From the NCBI RefSeq assembly GCF_027409185.1, contig NC_084462.1, positions 186,128,071 to 186,192,070 of the forward strand: a DNA stretch of 64,000 nt, read 5' to 3'. The position numbers were made by a program, and so were the translations under genes. The notes under the pieces are model-generated. The model saw only the letters and a program-made list of their open reading frames with translations, did no database searches and had not been told where the DNA came from. The DNA comes from Cynocephalus volans (Eukaryota; Chordata; Mammalia; Dermoptera; Cynocephalidae). Below are positions 49,441-62,932 of the stretch, one piece after another (positions within the stretch are counted from its first letter, which is position 1; every line of letters starts with the position of its first letter).

Positions 49441-51830
49441 TAGACTTAACAAATTTTTTGGCTTAACCACTGTGTTTAGCAAAGGATTAAATGTATATTG
49501 ACTTCAAATATTTTCAGCATACAATGGGGTTATTGAGACACAACTCCATGATAAGTTGAGGAAGATCTGTACAGATGAAACTCGGTTGTGACAAGGGAAA
49601 TTGTGGTGAAGATGTATGTAATGACTTTGGGGATGATTAAACACAAACTATGTAAATGTAGTTAATGTGGACCTTGACATCAGTCTCTAGTGATCTCATA
49701 TGACTAACAGGACCAACTTTATTGGTGCATTTTTATTGTTCCCATTAGGGACTTCTGTCCATGTGGACACGTGACATAGTTCTACTCATGGAGGCAGGAG
49801 AGATGGTCTGCTGGGGCTTTCCTGATTCTTCAGGAGGGCATTTCAGAAGAATCATCTCCTCTCTTGCATAAAAGAAGGTATCTTCATATCTCTGTGTGAC
49901 TCTTTGGAAAGTCATTCATGTCCACAAATCATAGGAGTGAACTGTAGCATGAAGCTAAAACGCCAGGTGAATTAGTGTCCAAATCTAGGGAAGTCAATCA
50001 CCTGGATTCATGGGCTGTTGAAATACTCAAGCCTGGATCCATTCACATTTGGGCGTCTTGTTTCAATAGTTTGTGATTTGTGTCACTGTTTAGTCAGGTC
50101 CAGTCGCCTCTCTTTGCTTTCTGCTTAAATAGCAACACAAAATAATCAACAATGTGATATGAAATAACTAATCTGAAAAATAACCTAACGTCAAAATTTG
50201 TTAGTTGTACATACTAACACATGCAGACGATGTGAATAAATGCTATGATTGTACTCAAAATAGTTTTATCTTTAGTAAGGAAGTGCTGTGCATTTCTTAG
50301 ATTTATTAGAGACTCACATTGAGAACCTTGAAATAATGTGTTAATGACTCATACCTTTAAATACAACTGTGTGTTATTAATAGGAATTTCTCTTACGTTG
50401 TTAGTTTTCCATTAGAGATAATCCTCTGCCTTATATAAAAAACTCAAGGAGAGGAATTTTTGCACTTACTTGAGCTCATCAATTAGTCCAAAACAGAAAT
50501 AAGGACACATTATTTTGTTGTACTGCAGGTCTTAGGGACACATTGCAAACAAAGAGGTTTCTCACATCTTCTGGAAAAACCATTACAATAGACAAGTTTT
50601 GAAACTTTTAGAACCACACCTACATCCCAGATACTTGTCTACCTGGATGCTCTCAGGACACAGACACACCTGTATTTATCAGATGTGTTTATCAGTCGAA
50701 CACAGTAGAACTCAGGATTTGCATATTCATGAGGTAGAACATCTTAAAGTTCAATTAAGACCTCAGCCTCAGAGGAGATCAGGGACATATGGGCCATGCA
50801 GGAGTGAGATGATGAGGGCCCACGTCCTAATCCACCTTGAAGACATGCATCTTCTGTCACACCCTGAACTCTGGGCAGGCAGAGCCCCTCGCTCTGAGGA
50901 ACAAGCCCCCACAGGTCACGCTCCTCACTGTGACCCACATTTGATGGCGTGGAGATAACTTGGATCACTTATGAGCCCATCACGGTCTCTTTTGCTGAGC
51001 AGTTGCTTTGACCCTGTTCTGCTCCCACCAGGCACCATAAGAGCACATTGCAAGCTCTGAGAGAGTGACCACTGGCCTTTCCACATGAGCGTCCAGCCGG
51101 GGCCATGAGTAGCTGTGAGATCTACTGGGCACCCTGAGCTCGTTTCCCCTGCACCTGTCTGGTGACCTGGGCTCCCAGGCTGATCGATAGAAAGACCCTG
51201 TGTTCTCAGACTAACCCTAATACATATAATCCATGGCTGTGTTTCTGATCACATTAACAGTAGAAGTTGAATGGGGCTCTTCATAAGCTAACACCTTCCA
51301 AAATATTTAGTCATATTTGAGTTTGAATAAATTTGAGTCTTATCCCCAAATTCACATCATAGAATTCACACAGAATTTACATAGTTTCCATTCATGCGCT
51401 TTGCTCCACCTATTACTAATTTATTTATGATCCACTCAGGTTCATTCATCTACTGCTGTCTGTGAATCACCACTTTCCTGTCAAACAACAACCCAGGTAA
51501 CATTACCAAGACCTGAAATCTGAATTTCCTATTCCTGGGATCAGTGTGTCACCCCAAATTCTGTACCATTTGAATTAATGAAGGCATCCGAGTACTCCAT
51601 TATTTTACTATTAAGATACCTACAAGAGCTAAAAATCTGTTCTAAGTGTGGCTATCCTTGTATTATTGTGTGAGGTACATGCTCCCAGTACTGTAAAATA
51701 TTTATCGGAACATCAGCACTGCTGTAAATATTTGCATTTATATCACTATTTTGAAAGACGAAGTTCCAGGCTTGGAGAGGCAGCTCCTCACCAGCCACCT
51801 CTGCACCTGCTGGAGCCTGTGAAGGGCAGT
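49441..51830. other. Intergenic, no gene recognised
   Basis: About 2.4 kb. A 119-codon plus-strand open frame (50,599-50,958) shows no recognised motif. Nothing else identified. Confidence 0.45.
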
Positions 51831-52240
51831 TCCTGAGCACCCCCTGCAGTGCAGCCCTTGCCCTGCAGTGGAGGCTCCTGTCTGAGCTTACAGTGTGTTC
51901 TTGTCACAGCACCTGTACTGCAGTACTGAAGGTCTGTGCCCCAGCTTCAGGGTGTTCTTTCAGTGACACCATATACTTTTTCAGCATTTCTTGAGATAGT
52001 GATTTGGCCTCACTAAACACAAAGTGCTCTGCAGGGAATCTCCAAGCAAATGTTTGATAAAACTACCAGGGAGTCTCTTCCCTGGAGCTCTCAGGTGCAA
52101 TGACACCGTCGACACTCACGGTGAGTCCAGGAACTCTCAGGGGCTTTGGGAGAGTCTCTTGTCATCTTCACCTCCTCCAACTGAAGGACACAGCAGAATG
52201 AAGGGTCTCAAAGCCCACTCCACATCTTCTAACCCAGGAA
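51831..52240 (-). pseudogene. IGHV relic (partner of the relic at 27.4 kb)
   Basis: 'gcaccccctgcag', a 'cctgtctgagcttacagtgtgttcttgtcacagc' segment and following text match the RSS spacer region and end of a V exon, in the same way as 27,335-27,720. The heptamer, the final Cys and most of FR1-FR2 are unrecognisable. It was probably copied together with the adjoining block. Confidence 0.6.
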
Positions 52241-52866
52241 CACCCACCCACTCACCCTAGCACACCCACACACATACACACAAACACACCCACACATACA
52301 CACAACCCCCCACCATGCATTCACAATGGGACTAGTATTAAGAGTAATGGGCAAGAAATTTGTCCTTCTTTCCTGTATCTTGCATATAGGTAATGCCTCC
52401 ACACTGACCCTAGGCCTGGGTTTGTGACTTGCTTTGTCAAACTGAACAAAAGCAAACATGATGCTGGTGTAGACTTGGGAATGAGATGTGTGGTGGGATT
52501 GTCTGTTCCTCCATTACCCAGGAACACTTTAGATGCCTCTGAGAGGGAGCCAGGGTCTCCATGAGGAGGGCCAGACATGCAGATCCATGCCCAGTCAGTT
52601 CAACCACACTGAGCCCCCGGATGTGCGGGGATGGTCTCACTGGACCTGCAGCCCAGCCTGTCCACATTCTCAGAGGGCACAGCCAGGACAGGGCCACAGA
52701 GGGCACTGGACAGGGAGTCTCTCTAGCAACAGAAGCAGGTGCTGATCTAGGAACAGAGGACCCTGGTTGGAATCCCTGTGGACCAGTGTCTTGCACGGGC
52801 CTCCACTTCTCCAATTGTGGAGTGTAGGTGTCTCTATTAGGAATCCTATGTCTGTCTTACCTGTGC
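52241..52866. repeat. Duplicated block (partner 27,721-28,420), cut by L1
   Basis: Partner described at 27,721. The similarity stops near 52,866, where an L1 begins. A short (CA)n-like run is at about 52,258-52,310. Confidence 0.75.
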
Positions 52867-53690
52867 AGGTGGGCATTTCTCAAAGGAAGATATATGAATG
52901 GCCAACAGACACATGAAAACATGCTCAACCTCACTCAGCATCTGGGAAATGCAGATCAATACCACTTTGAGATCCCATCTCCCTCCAGTTAGGATGCCTA
53001 ACATCCAAAAGACTGTGTGAATGATAAATGCTGGCGAGGTTGAGGTTGTGGAGAAAAAATAACTCTCATATACCGTTGGTGGAGCTGCAAAATGGTGCAG
53101 CCTCTATGGAAAAATGACATGGAGGTTCCTCAAACAATTGCAGATAGATCTACCATGTGACCCAGCTATCCCACTGCTGGGAATATACCCAGAGGAATGG
53201 AAACTATCAAATCAAAGGTATACCTGTACTCCAATGTTCATTGCAGCACACTTTACAATAGCTAAGAGTTGGAACCAGCCCAAATGTCCATCATCTGATG
53301 ACTGGATAAGGATACGGTGGTACATCTACACAATAGAATTCTACTCTGCTATAAAAAAAAAAAACGAAATACTACCATTTGAAACAACATAAATGGACAT
53401 AGAGAAAATTATATTAACTGAAACAAGTCAGGCACAGAAAGAGAAATACCACATGTTCTCACTTATTTGTGGGAGCTAAAAATAAAAAAATAAACAAACC
53501 CACAAGCAAACAAAGGGGTGGGGTTGAAGAAGACAGAGCAACCACAAAAATTCTTTGAACTTCTTAAGTCAAGTGAACAGATACAGTGTGGGGGGAAGGG
53601 AAGGGTTGAAAAGGAATGGGTAAAGGGACATGAATATCAACTACAATGTATTTGGAGGAGTAAAATAAAAAAAAATACTAAAAGAAAAAA
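52867..53690 (+). mobile_element. 5'-truncated L1 3' end
   Basis: Starts in ORF2 ('tttctcaaaggaagatatatg', 'gccaacagacacatgaaaa') and ends in an A-rich tail near 53,665-53,695. Close in sequence to the L1 at 10,105-10,745. Several frames are still partly open, so it is younger than its neighbours. Confidence 0.88.
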
Positions 53691-56600
53691 AAAATTTGCC
53701 AGCCAAGAAATTAACCCATCAAGTCTCTCCTTCGGAAATGAGGGAGTAATAGTGTATTTCCCAGAGAAACTAAAGTTTTGGGAGTTCACCACCACACGAC
53801 GGGGCCTGTAAGAATTTCTCATGGGGTTCCTTCTTCTGGAATCTGAATAAGGATGACCGCTATCACAAATACACAAGAAAGAGCAAAACACAACATTTAA
53901 ACAAAAAAAGCGACGGCGAGTAAGAGAGCTAAATCATGCCCCCTTAAATTTCCAGCCAACGTAGAGAAGAGAAATAAAGGGGAAGTAATGATAATAAGAT
54001 ATTTATATCATCTAAACAAGAAGCAGTTAAATGACAGGAATTAAACAGTACTTGTCATTAACTATCCAAAATGTGAATGGATAAAAGTCCCCATTCAAAA
54101 GACACAGACTGACTGATTGGATTAAAAAGCTAGACCCAAGTACATGCTGTCTTCAGAGACCCACCTCACCCTTAGAGACACACATACTTAATGTGAAGAG
54201 ATGGAAAAAGACATACCACACAAGTGGAATCCAACAATGGGCAGGAATTCATAGTGTTATATCAGACAAAATAGGCTTTAAACCAAAAAGCATAAAAAGA
54301 GACAACACCACTATATAATGATAAATATATCTATACTGCTAGAAGACATAATAATCATAAATGCATATGTATCCAATACTGAAGGACCCAGATATAAGAA
54401 AGCAAACTCTCTTAGGCCTAAAGAAAGAAATAGGCTCTAATACATTAACAGTGGGTGATCTGAACAACCCTTTCATGATATGGGACAGATCTCCCAGGCT
54501 ACAAACCAACAGAGAGACACAGGATTTAATCTACACCTTACACCAACAAGACCTGGCAGATATATACAGAACATTTCACCAAACAACAAAAGAATATACT
54601 TTCTTCTCATAAGGTCATGGAACATTCTCCAGGATAGACCACATACTAGGACAAAAATGTAGTCTCCGCTCATTTAAAAACCTTAAAGCATTCCAAGTAT
54701 CTTTTCAGACAACAATGGACTAAAACTGAAAATTAATAATAAGCAAAACTCATGAAACTATACAAATACATGAATACTGAAAAACAGGCTCCTAAATGAC
54801 CTACAGGTCAAAGAAGAAATTGAACAGGAAATCAAAAAATTTCTTGAAACTAATGAAAATAAAGATACATCATAACAAAACTGGTGGGATACTGCAAAAT
54901 GGAATACTAAGAGGCAAGTTTATTACAATAAATGCATACATCAAAAGAACGGAAAGACTTCAATTAAACCACATAAGAGTACACCTCTAAGAACTTGAAA
55001 AACAACAACAATCCAAACCTAAGGGTAGTAGACGGAAAAAGAAATAATTAAGATCAGAGCAAAACTAAATGAAATAGAGACCCAAAAAACAATGGAAAAG
55101 ATTAACAAACCAAAAAGTTGCTATTTCAACAAGATAAATAAAATAGACAAATCAGTAGCTAGGTTAACAACAACGACAAAAAATTTAAAAAAATAAAAAA
55201 CTAGAGAGAAGACTCAAATAACCTAAATCAGAAATGAAAAAAGAGACATTAGAGCCAATACCTCAGAAATGCAAAGAATAACTAGAGAGTATTATGAACA
55301 ACTGTATGAAACCAAATATAAAAATCTGGAAGAAATGGACAAGTTTCTAGACACACACAAACTACCAAGACTGAATCAAGAACAGACAGAAAACCAGAAC
55401 GGACCAATAACAAGCAAGGAGATTGAATCGGAAATCAGCAATCTTCCAACAAAGAAAAGTCCAGGTCTGCATAGCATTACGGATGAATTCTCTCAAACGT
55501 TTAAAGAGGAGTTAATGACAATTCTTCTCGAACTATTCTAAAAATTGAAAGAGAAGCCTCTCTCCCAAACTCATTCTATGAGGTGAACATATCTCTGATA
55601 TCAAAACCAGGAAAAGACAAAACAAAAATAGAAAAATACAGACCAATATGTTTGGTGAATATAGATTTAAAAATCCTCAAAAATATATTTGCAATCAGAA
55701 TACAGCAACACAACACATTAAAAAATTATACAACAAGATCAAATGGGATTCATACAAGGAATGTAATGATGGTTCAACATACAAAAGTCAATAAATGTGA
55801 TGCATCACATCAACAAACTCACGAACAAAAACCTTATGATTATCTCAACAGATGCTGAAAAAGCATTTGACGAAATTTGACATCCCTTCATGATAAAGAC
55901 TCTCAACAAATTAGGTATAAAAGGAAAGTTTCTCAACATGATAAGAGCCATTTATGACAAGCCCACTGTCAGTATCATTCTGAATGGGGAAAAAGTGAGG
56001 GCCTTTTACTTAAGAACAGGTACAAGACAAGGATGCCCACCCTCACCACTGCTATTTAACATAGTACAGTAGGTACAAGCCAGAGCAATCAGGCAAGAGA
56101 TAGAAATAAAGGGAATCCAGACTGGAAGAGACAAAGTCAAACTGTCTCTATTTGCAGATGACATGATAATATATATAGAAAAACTTAAATACTCTATCAA
56201 AAAACTCCTAGATCTGGTTAATAACTTCATTAACAAGTCAGGTGCATTTATATCCTGAAATAATAAACTAACAGAAAGAGAAATAAAGTAAGCACATTTA
56301 CAAATGTCAAGAAAAAAAAAAAAACCTAGAAATCAATTTAACAAAGGAGGTGAAAGATCTCTCAAATGAGATGTAGAAACCACTTCTGAAAGAAATTAGA
56401 GAAGACACGAAAAAAGGAAAGATATTCCATGCTCTTGGATTGTAAGAATTAACATTGTGAAAATGTCTGTACTACCAAAAGCAATCTACAGGTTCAATGC
56501 AATCCCCTTCAAAATGCCAATGAGATTCCTCATAGAAATGGAAAAAAAACAGTCTTAATTTTCATGTGGAAAAACAGAAGACCCTGAATAGACAAAGAAA

Positions 56601-58135
56601 TCCTGAGCAAAGAATATAAAGCCAGAGGCATAACACTACTTGATTTCAAATTATACTACAAAGCTATAGTATCAAAAACAGCATGGTACTGACATAACAA
56701 AAGACACTCAGACCAGTGCAGCAGAATTGAGAATCAATAAATCACCCCTCAGGCTTGCAGCCATCTGATATTGGAGAAAAGGAACAAAAACATACATTGG
56801 GAAAAGACGGCCTCTTCCACAAGTGGTGCTGGGAAAATTGGATATCAATATGCAGAAGAATGCAACTAGATATATACCTCTCAAAATATACAAAAATCAA
56901 CTCAAATTGGATTAGAGGCTTTAATATTAGACCTGAAACCATAAAATTACTAAGGGAAAATATAGGTGAAACACTTCAGGAACTAGGTCGGTGCACGGAC
57001 TTTATGACCATGAGCCTGAAATCACAAGCTACAAAAGAAAAAATAAACAAACGGGACTATATCAAACTAAAAACCTTCTGCACAGCAAAGGGAACAATCA
57101 AGAGAGTGAAATGACAACCTACAGTGTGCGAGAAAATTTTTGCTAACTATGCATCCGACAAGGGATTAATTCCATATTAGAGAAGTAACTCAAGCAATTA
57201 CATAGTAAAAACACAAATTACATAGTAAAAACACATAGGTAAAAAATGGGCAAATGAGCTGAACAGACATTTTTCAAAGAAAGACATGCAAATGGCCAAC
57301 AGATACATGAAAAAATGCTCAACATCCCTAGTCATCAGGGAAATAAAAATTAAAACTACGCCGAGATTCTACCTCACTCCCGTTAGACTGGCTATAATCA
57401 AAAAGACAGTGAATAAGAAAGGCTGGTGGGGATGTGGAGAGAAGGGAACGCTCCAGCACTGCTGGTGGGACTGTAAATTAGTACAACCACTACTGAAAAC
57501 AATGTGGAGATTTCTCAAATGACTATGAATAGATCTTCCATACAATCCAGCAAACCCACTTCTGGGTATATACCCAGAGGAATGGAAATCATCTTGTTGA
57601 AGGGACACCTGCATTCCCATATGCATCGCAGCTCTTTTTTACAATAGCCAAGACATGGAACCAACTTAAATGTCCATCGATGGTTGATTGGATAAGGAAA
57701 CTGTTGTATATATGCAGCATAGAATACTACTCTGCAATAAAAAAGAATGAAATTCTCCCATTTACAACAACATGGAGGAGCCTGGAGAAACTTACGTTGA
57801 GTGAAATAAGCAAAGCACAGAGGAATAATTGCCGCATGTACTCACTCATAAGTGGGAGCTGAGAGAGATGGAAGGAAGGAAAGAAAGACCACAGTGGTGC
57901 ACTGGACTTGCAGAGGGAGAGAACATACATTGGGATAAAAAATGGAGTGGGGGGGACGTGGGAGGTCGAGGGACGCTGGGGATCATTGTGTGGGGGACAT
58001 GGGGCACTAATGCAAGTTGTGGTAATGGACATGCTGCCAGTATGAATCTGGAACTCACATCTTCAGCACGAGGGCTGACAATCAGGTTTTTATCTCATGA
58101 ATATTTATAGCCAATAAAAAATAAATTCTAGAAAG
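53691..58135 (+). mobile_element. Long L1 with most of ORF2, inactivated
   Basis: The longest L1 in the window, about 4.4 kb. It has an endonuclease-end motif near 54,637 ('gaccacatactagg'), a reverse transcriptase FADDMI at 56,151-56,168, and the C-terminal region and 3' end near 58,130 ('catgaatatttatagcc' then 'aataaaaaataaa'). ORF2 is broken into frames of 60-120 codons by stops and frameshifts. ORF1 is not present as a recognisable frame. Reference for the other L1 coordinates used here. Confidence 0.88.
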
Positions 58136-59335
58136 TTAAGTACAAAAAATGTATTAAGTACTTAAATCTATATGCTGGAACTATAAGACTCCTAAAGGAA
58201 AACATAGGGTAAACACTTCAGAAAGTAGGACTGGGCAAAGACATTCTGAATATGACCCCACAAGTACAGACGACAACAACAAAAATAAACAAATCTTATA
58301 GGAAACTAAAACCCTCTGCATAGCAGTAGGAACAACTAACAGAGTGAAAAGACAACCTGCGGAGTGGGAGAAAGTATTTGTAAGTTATGAATCTGACAAA
58401 GGATAAATATCCAGAATATGCAAGGAACTCATAACAGTTAAAAAACAACCCTATTAAAAAATGGTCAAAGGAGCTGCATAGACATTTCCCAAAGGAAGAT
58501 CAACGAATGGCCAACAGACACATGGAAAAATGCTCAACGTCTTTCAACATCAGGCAAATGCAAATCCAAACCACATTGAGATGTCATCTCACCACAGTTA
58601 GACTTGCTGTTATCAACGAGACAGGGAATAAAATATGCAGCTGAGGATGTGGGGAAAGACAAACTATTGTACCCTGTTGGTGCTGCTATAAATAATCACA
58701 CCCCTTATGGAAAACAGTGTGGGACTTCCTCAAACAAATACAGACACAAGTGCCATATGATCCAGCAATCCCACTGCTGGAATATTCCCAAAGAATGGAA
58801 ACCATCCCGTCTGTGGGATCCAAGCAGTCCCATATCTAGGTCTATTAACAGTAGTCAAGGTTGAGAACCAACACTGCGTAAGGAAAATGTGCTGTAAATA
58901 CACAAAGGAATACGACCCTGCCCTAAAAATAATGAAGTACTGTCATCCACAGCAGCGTGGAGGAACTTAGAGAACATTACGTTAAGTAAAGCAAACCAGG
59001 CACAGAAAGGGAAATGCTACATAGCCTCTCTTAGAAATGGGAGCTGACAATGAAGAAAAAGAGGTACAACAATCACAATAATATGTTGAACTTTCAAAAG
59101 AAGACAACAGAACGGAGGTTACCAGGGGTGGGAAAGGGTGAGGGTGACAGGGGTAAGGGAGGAATTGTTAAAAGTCCACCTAAATCAATTACATTGTGTA
59201 ATGCTGAATATTAGAATTATCCTGATTTGAACACACATGCTGCACACAGGGATTGATATTCAAAACCGTTACCAACAGATATGTACAATCAATTATGTTC
59301 CAAAAAATAAGAATACGTTTCACGGAAGTAAAGTC
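58136..59335 (+). mobile_element. Older L1 3' part
   Basis: Starts again upstream in ORF2 ('tgctggaactataagactcc', 'aaacataggg') directly after the tail of the previous L1. It ends near 59,335 after 'ggagctgacaatgaagaaaa' and a poorly conserved 3' end. No intact frame. Confidence 0.75.
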
Positions 59336-60100
59336 CACTGAATTTGAGGTGAGTTTATTTTCCACCCACTGACACACAAAATTCTTCACCGTAAGTCTAC
59401 AACAGTTTCTACCTCTTGCTCGCCAGTTCCAATCAGCATGAAGTAATCAATGTAATAATTGATTACTTCTGATAGCTTGTGGCAGGGAAGGCTGTCAACG
59501 TGCCTGGGAACTAAGTTATAACACAGGGCTGGAGGATTGATATGTCCCCGGGGGAGACAGTGCAGGGATATTTCTGGCCTCGCCAGCTGAAATCAAACTG
59601 CTCCTGGTGGATCTTACGGACAGATAGGGAGAAAAGAGCCTTTGACAGCCCAGCAGTGGCGGAGCAGGTACCTGGCCATGTGTTAGTTTTCTCAGGCAAT
59701 GAAAACACAGGAGGTTCAGCAGCTGTGATTATGGTCATCCCTTGTATTCATCAATATCCATCTGTCATTTGCACAGGTCACATGGTAGACTTGAATGTGG
59801 ATTTGAAGGGAAACACCTCCCTTGCACAGTTTAAGTCCTTGATTGTGCCTGTGACCTCCCCAGTCCTTCCAGAACTCCAATGCAGCTCTAGATTCCCTGT
59901 TTTCTTTGGTAGAGGCAGCTCCAGTGGATTCCACTCAGCCTTCTTCACACAACAGGCCTCGCTTCACAGGTCAGGGAACCAACATAAAGATTATGCCTGC
60001 TGCTAAGTGCATTTATTCTAATCACGCATTCTGCGATTGGGAAAATAACCCCTGGATCTTGTGGAGACCCTTTGCCCCCACTGTGTGATGGGCCTGAGCT
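59336..60100 (-). pseudogene. Antisense retroviral RT fragment (ERV-L-like)
   Basis: On the minus strand the text contains an 'FSLSVRKIHQEQFDFSWRGQ' region near 59,570-59,640, followed by an active-site-like YIDY where YIDD is expected (about 59,445-59,456) and 'FMLIGT'. The layout is that of the RT of class III retroviruses. Both ends and the reading frame are broken. It is much shorter and in opposite orientation to the provirus at 39.6-44.1 kb, so it is a separate insertion. Confidence 0.6.
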
Positions 60101-60561
60101 ATGACTCCACTGGCAGCCTCACCTTCACGAGTCCCTATTCTAACTGCAGGCCCACAGTGACCTTTTTGTTCTCCTGGAATTAGTTGTCAGTTGACAGCCG
60201 GTGTCCGGATGCCTCTGAAAGATTTGATTATTTTCTTTTCCAGTATACAGTAACTGTGTTAAAAGACCACAGGTCTTTATTGAGAAGGCTGAGAGAAAGA
60301 TTAACATATGCATCTCTGTTAGTTTCCCAGGGTCCTTCAAGTGTTTCTGGATTTGTAAACTTGTACAAGTCTGAAAATTAATTGAGGGGCCATGACTTTC
60401 TGTTTTCATAATTCAAATTAGATTTCTTTCACCCAAACTAGGATATTTCTGCTTACACATATCAAAAAACAAACAAAACAAAACAAAACCTTAGCTCAGT
60501 TTGTTAGACTGTGATATCATAACACTGAGTCCTAGAGTTTGTACTGCTGTACTGGACAGCC
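60101..60561. other. No gene recognised
   Basis: May include a further decayed part of the ERV fragment. A CA/AAAAC-rich stretch is at about 60,468-60,490. Confidence 0.4.
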
Positions 60562-61041
60562 ACGAAGAAGAAGAAAGAAGAAAGAAGGAGGAGGAGGAGG
60601 AGGAGGAGGAGGAGGAGGAGGAGGAGGAGGAGGAGGAGGAAGAAGAAGAAGAAGAAGAAGAAGAAGAAGAAGAAGAAGAAGAAGAAGAAGAAGAAGAAGA
60701 AGAAGAAGAAGAAGAAGAAGAAGAAGAAGAAGAAGAAGAAGAAGAAGAAGAAGAAGAAGAAGAAGAAGAAGAAGAAGAAGAAGAAGAAGAAGAAGAAGAA
60801 GAAGAAGAAGAAGAAGAAGAAGGGAGAAGAAGAAGGGGGAAGAAGAAGGGGGAAGAAGAAGGGGGAAGAAGAAGAAAAGAAGGGAGAAGAAGGGAGAAGA
60901 AGGGAGAAGAAGGGAGAAGAGAAGAAGGAGAAGAAGAAGGAAGGAAGGAAGGAAGGAAGGAAGGAAGGAAGGAAGGAAGGAAGGAAGGAAGGAAGGAAGG
61001 AAGGAAGGGAAGGAAGGAAGGAAGGAAGGGAAGGAAGGAAA
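60562..61041. repeat. Long purine tract: (GGA)n, (GAA)n, GGGAAGAAGAA and (GGAA)n
   Basis: About 480 bp almost purely purine on the plus strand. In order: (GAA)/(GGA) repeats, about 200 bp of pure GAA, a mixed GGGAGAAGAA zone, and (GGAA)n. Open frames through it (182 and 213 codons of mostly Glu or Gly/Arg) are composition artefacts. Such a tract can form triplex or sticky DNA and may be length-unstable. Confidence 0.95.
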
Positions 61042-62790
61042 TAATTTAGTCGGTTCTGTCTATTTAACTCCTAGAAACTCCACGGTGAACTGCCAGCACC
61101 ACAGGTCTGCACACTTCAGAGTAATCTGTTTCGTCAGCTCTGAGGTCCATGACAGCAGCCATGTCCACCTTGTGTTTTGAAGTTTAGAGCCGCCTTTTGG
61201 CCCCTGTCACTGTGGAATCCAAAAACTCCCTTTGGATTTTGTTTTTCTAATTGAGTGAACTAACCAAACACAGAAATGAAATAATTCAGCCTGTTTGAAT
61301 AAACATCATGCAGCAACAAGCCAGTCTCCTCTGTGTTCAAACCTACCCTGGCAGATATCATTTTTCATGCATAACATTGGAAATACGTGTTGACAATTAT
61401 CCCAGAGCCTCCTACTGTGCAGAAACTTCCTGAACTGTAAGTGTGAACGTGTTCATGACATTTCACCTTTTGAAATGCTCAAGCCAATCATCTCCAGCTG
61501 AGAAGGGTTTTAACTGACCCTGACCAAGGGAAGAATGACCGCAAGTGTCTTTGTCTTTCAGCATCACATAGTATCGCTCGTTACACTATTCAATCCATCA
61601 TAATCGCATAAATCCAAAAAATGGACTTGTTTTAATTTTTCTTGTACCTGTTTAAACAGGACTGATGTGAATGGAATAATTTTCCCAGTGGCCTTGAATG
61701 CAGGTCAGCTAATTCTCTTATTATTTTTATGGGTGTATCATATTATCATTTTATTAATATAAAATTCATTGGTAACATTACCAGAAGTCTTCCCAGAAAA
61801 GTATGCAAACAACACACGCACTTTTCTCTGTAGGCCTCATCATTGACTTCTTGCTCTCAGGAGCACTACAGAGTTATTAAGCAGTGTTCTCGAGTGACGA
61901 TGTCAGAAACCAAATCACCAACAAGAAAACATAAAAAAAGTGGCGACTAAATTGTTCATGAAAATGTCACTTGTATATGTGATGAGAGCTGAAACAGTGA
62001 GTGTTGGTTGACATCAGCTGGGAAGGTGCACACCGGGTAACTCGAATTTTCGGTCAGGCGGTGCATCTGCGGGTTAACTGCAAACACACCACAGATTCTA
62101 ATTCAGGAACGAAATGAAATTTACCAAGTAGGGGAATTTACAAATATGGAATCTATGGATAATGCGGATGCACATTACAGTCAATGCTCGGACAGTCGTG
62201 CTTTACACGTGTTGAACGATATATTTCAACAGTTTTCATCATATTTGTGCAATGTTACTTTAAACGTTGTAGGTATGATTTATCTTTCCACTTCCAAATA
62301 TGTTTGCTCATGATGTAATATTTTCTGAGCCTTTTTTATCACATTTACTGAATTTCATAAATTCATAATTTAATAAACACTTTGAAAAATAGAGTATTAT
62401 TCCTATTAGTTTAGTTCTATTTAATTTTTCCTTCGGATAAAAAATAATAAAACTAAGACACTTGCTATGTGTCTGTACATGTATGTGCGTGTGTGTATAT
62501 GATGATTTTATGTCATGGGCAAACATTTTTCTGTATTCATTACTCATGTAAAAAGCCAAACCACACCTACGTTGTTTAAAGTAAATCTCACATATATGAT
62601 GAAAACTGTTAAATACATCCTGTTCAGGATGAGTAATGCAAGAATACCTAACTTTGTGGATATATACAGAAGTAAATATATGAATATATACACTTATATG
62701 AAATTAAGATGAACACAATAATGAAAGATGACACGGTTGAGGATATTTTTAGGAGTTTTGGGGAAGGAAGAGGAAACCACAGATTCTAAC
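61042..62790. other. AT-rich intergenic, no gene
   Basis: About 1.75 kb without a recognisable gene or repeat. 3' flank of the IGHV7-like gene from about 62,790. Confidence 0.5.
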
Positions 62791-62893
62791 TACAAATCAT
62801 TACCTGGGCCCCTCTGCACCTACTCTTGTGACTGAACCTTGAACTTGATGGGTCCTGACCGCCCCCTGGTGGTCGAGTGTGTCCCTGCAGGGA

Positions 62894-62932
62894 GGTTTGT
62901 GTCTGGGCTCATGCTGACTTCCTCACACTGTG
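62894..62932 (-). other. V-RSS of the IGHV7-like segment
   Basis: Heptamer CACAGTG (62,926-62,932), 23-bp spacer (62,903-62,925), nonamer ACACAAACC (62,894-62,902). Confidence 0.95.

Noticed and set aside
59511-60006. Plus-strand 154-codon frame (59,542-60,006)
   Set aside because: The minus strand in the same region carries the retroviral RT-like text, so the plus frame is most likely its shadow.
60501-61180. 182- and 213-codon open frames of Glu or Gly/Arg runs
   Set aside because: Translation of the GGA/GAA/GGAA repeat; low complexity in every frame.
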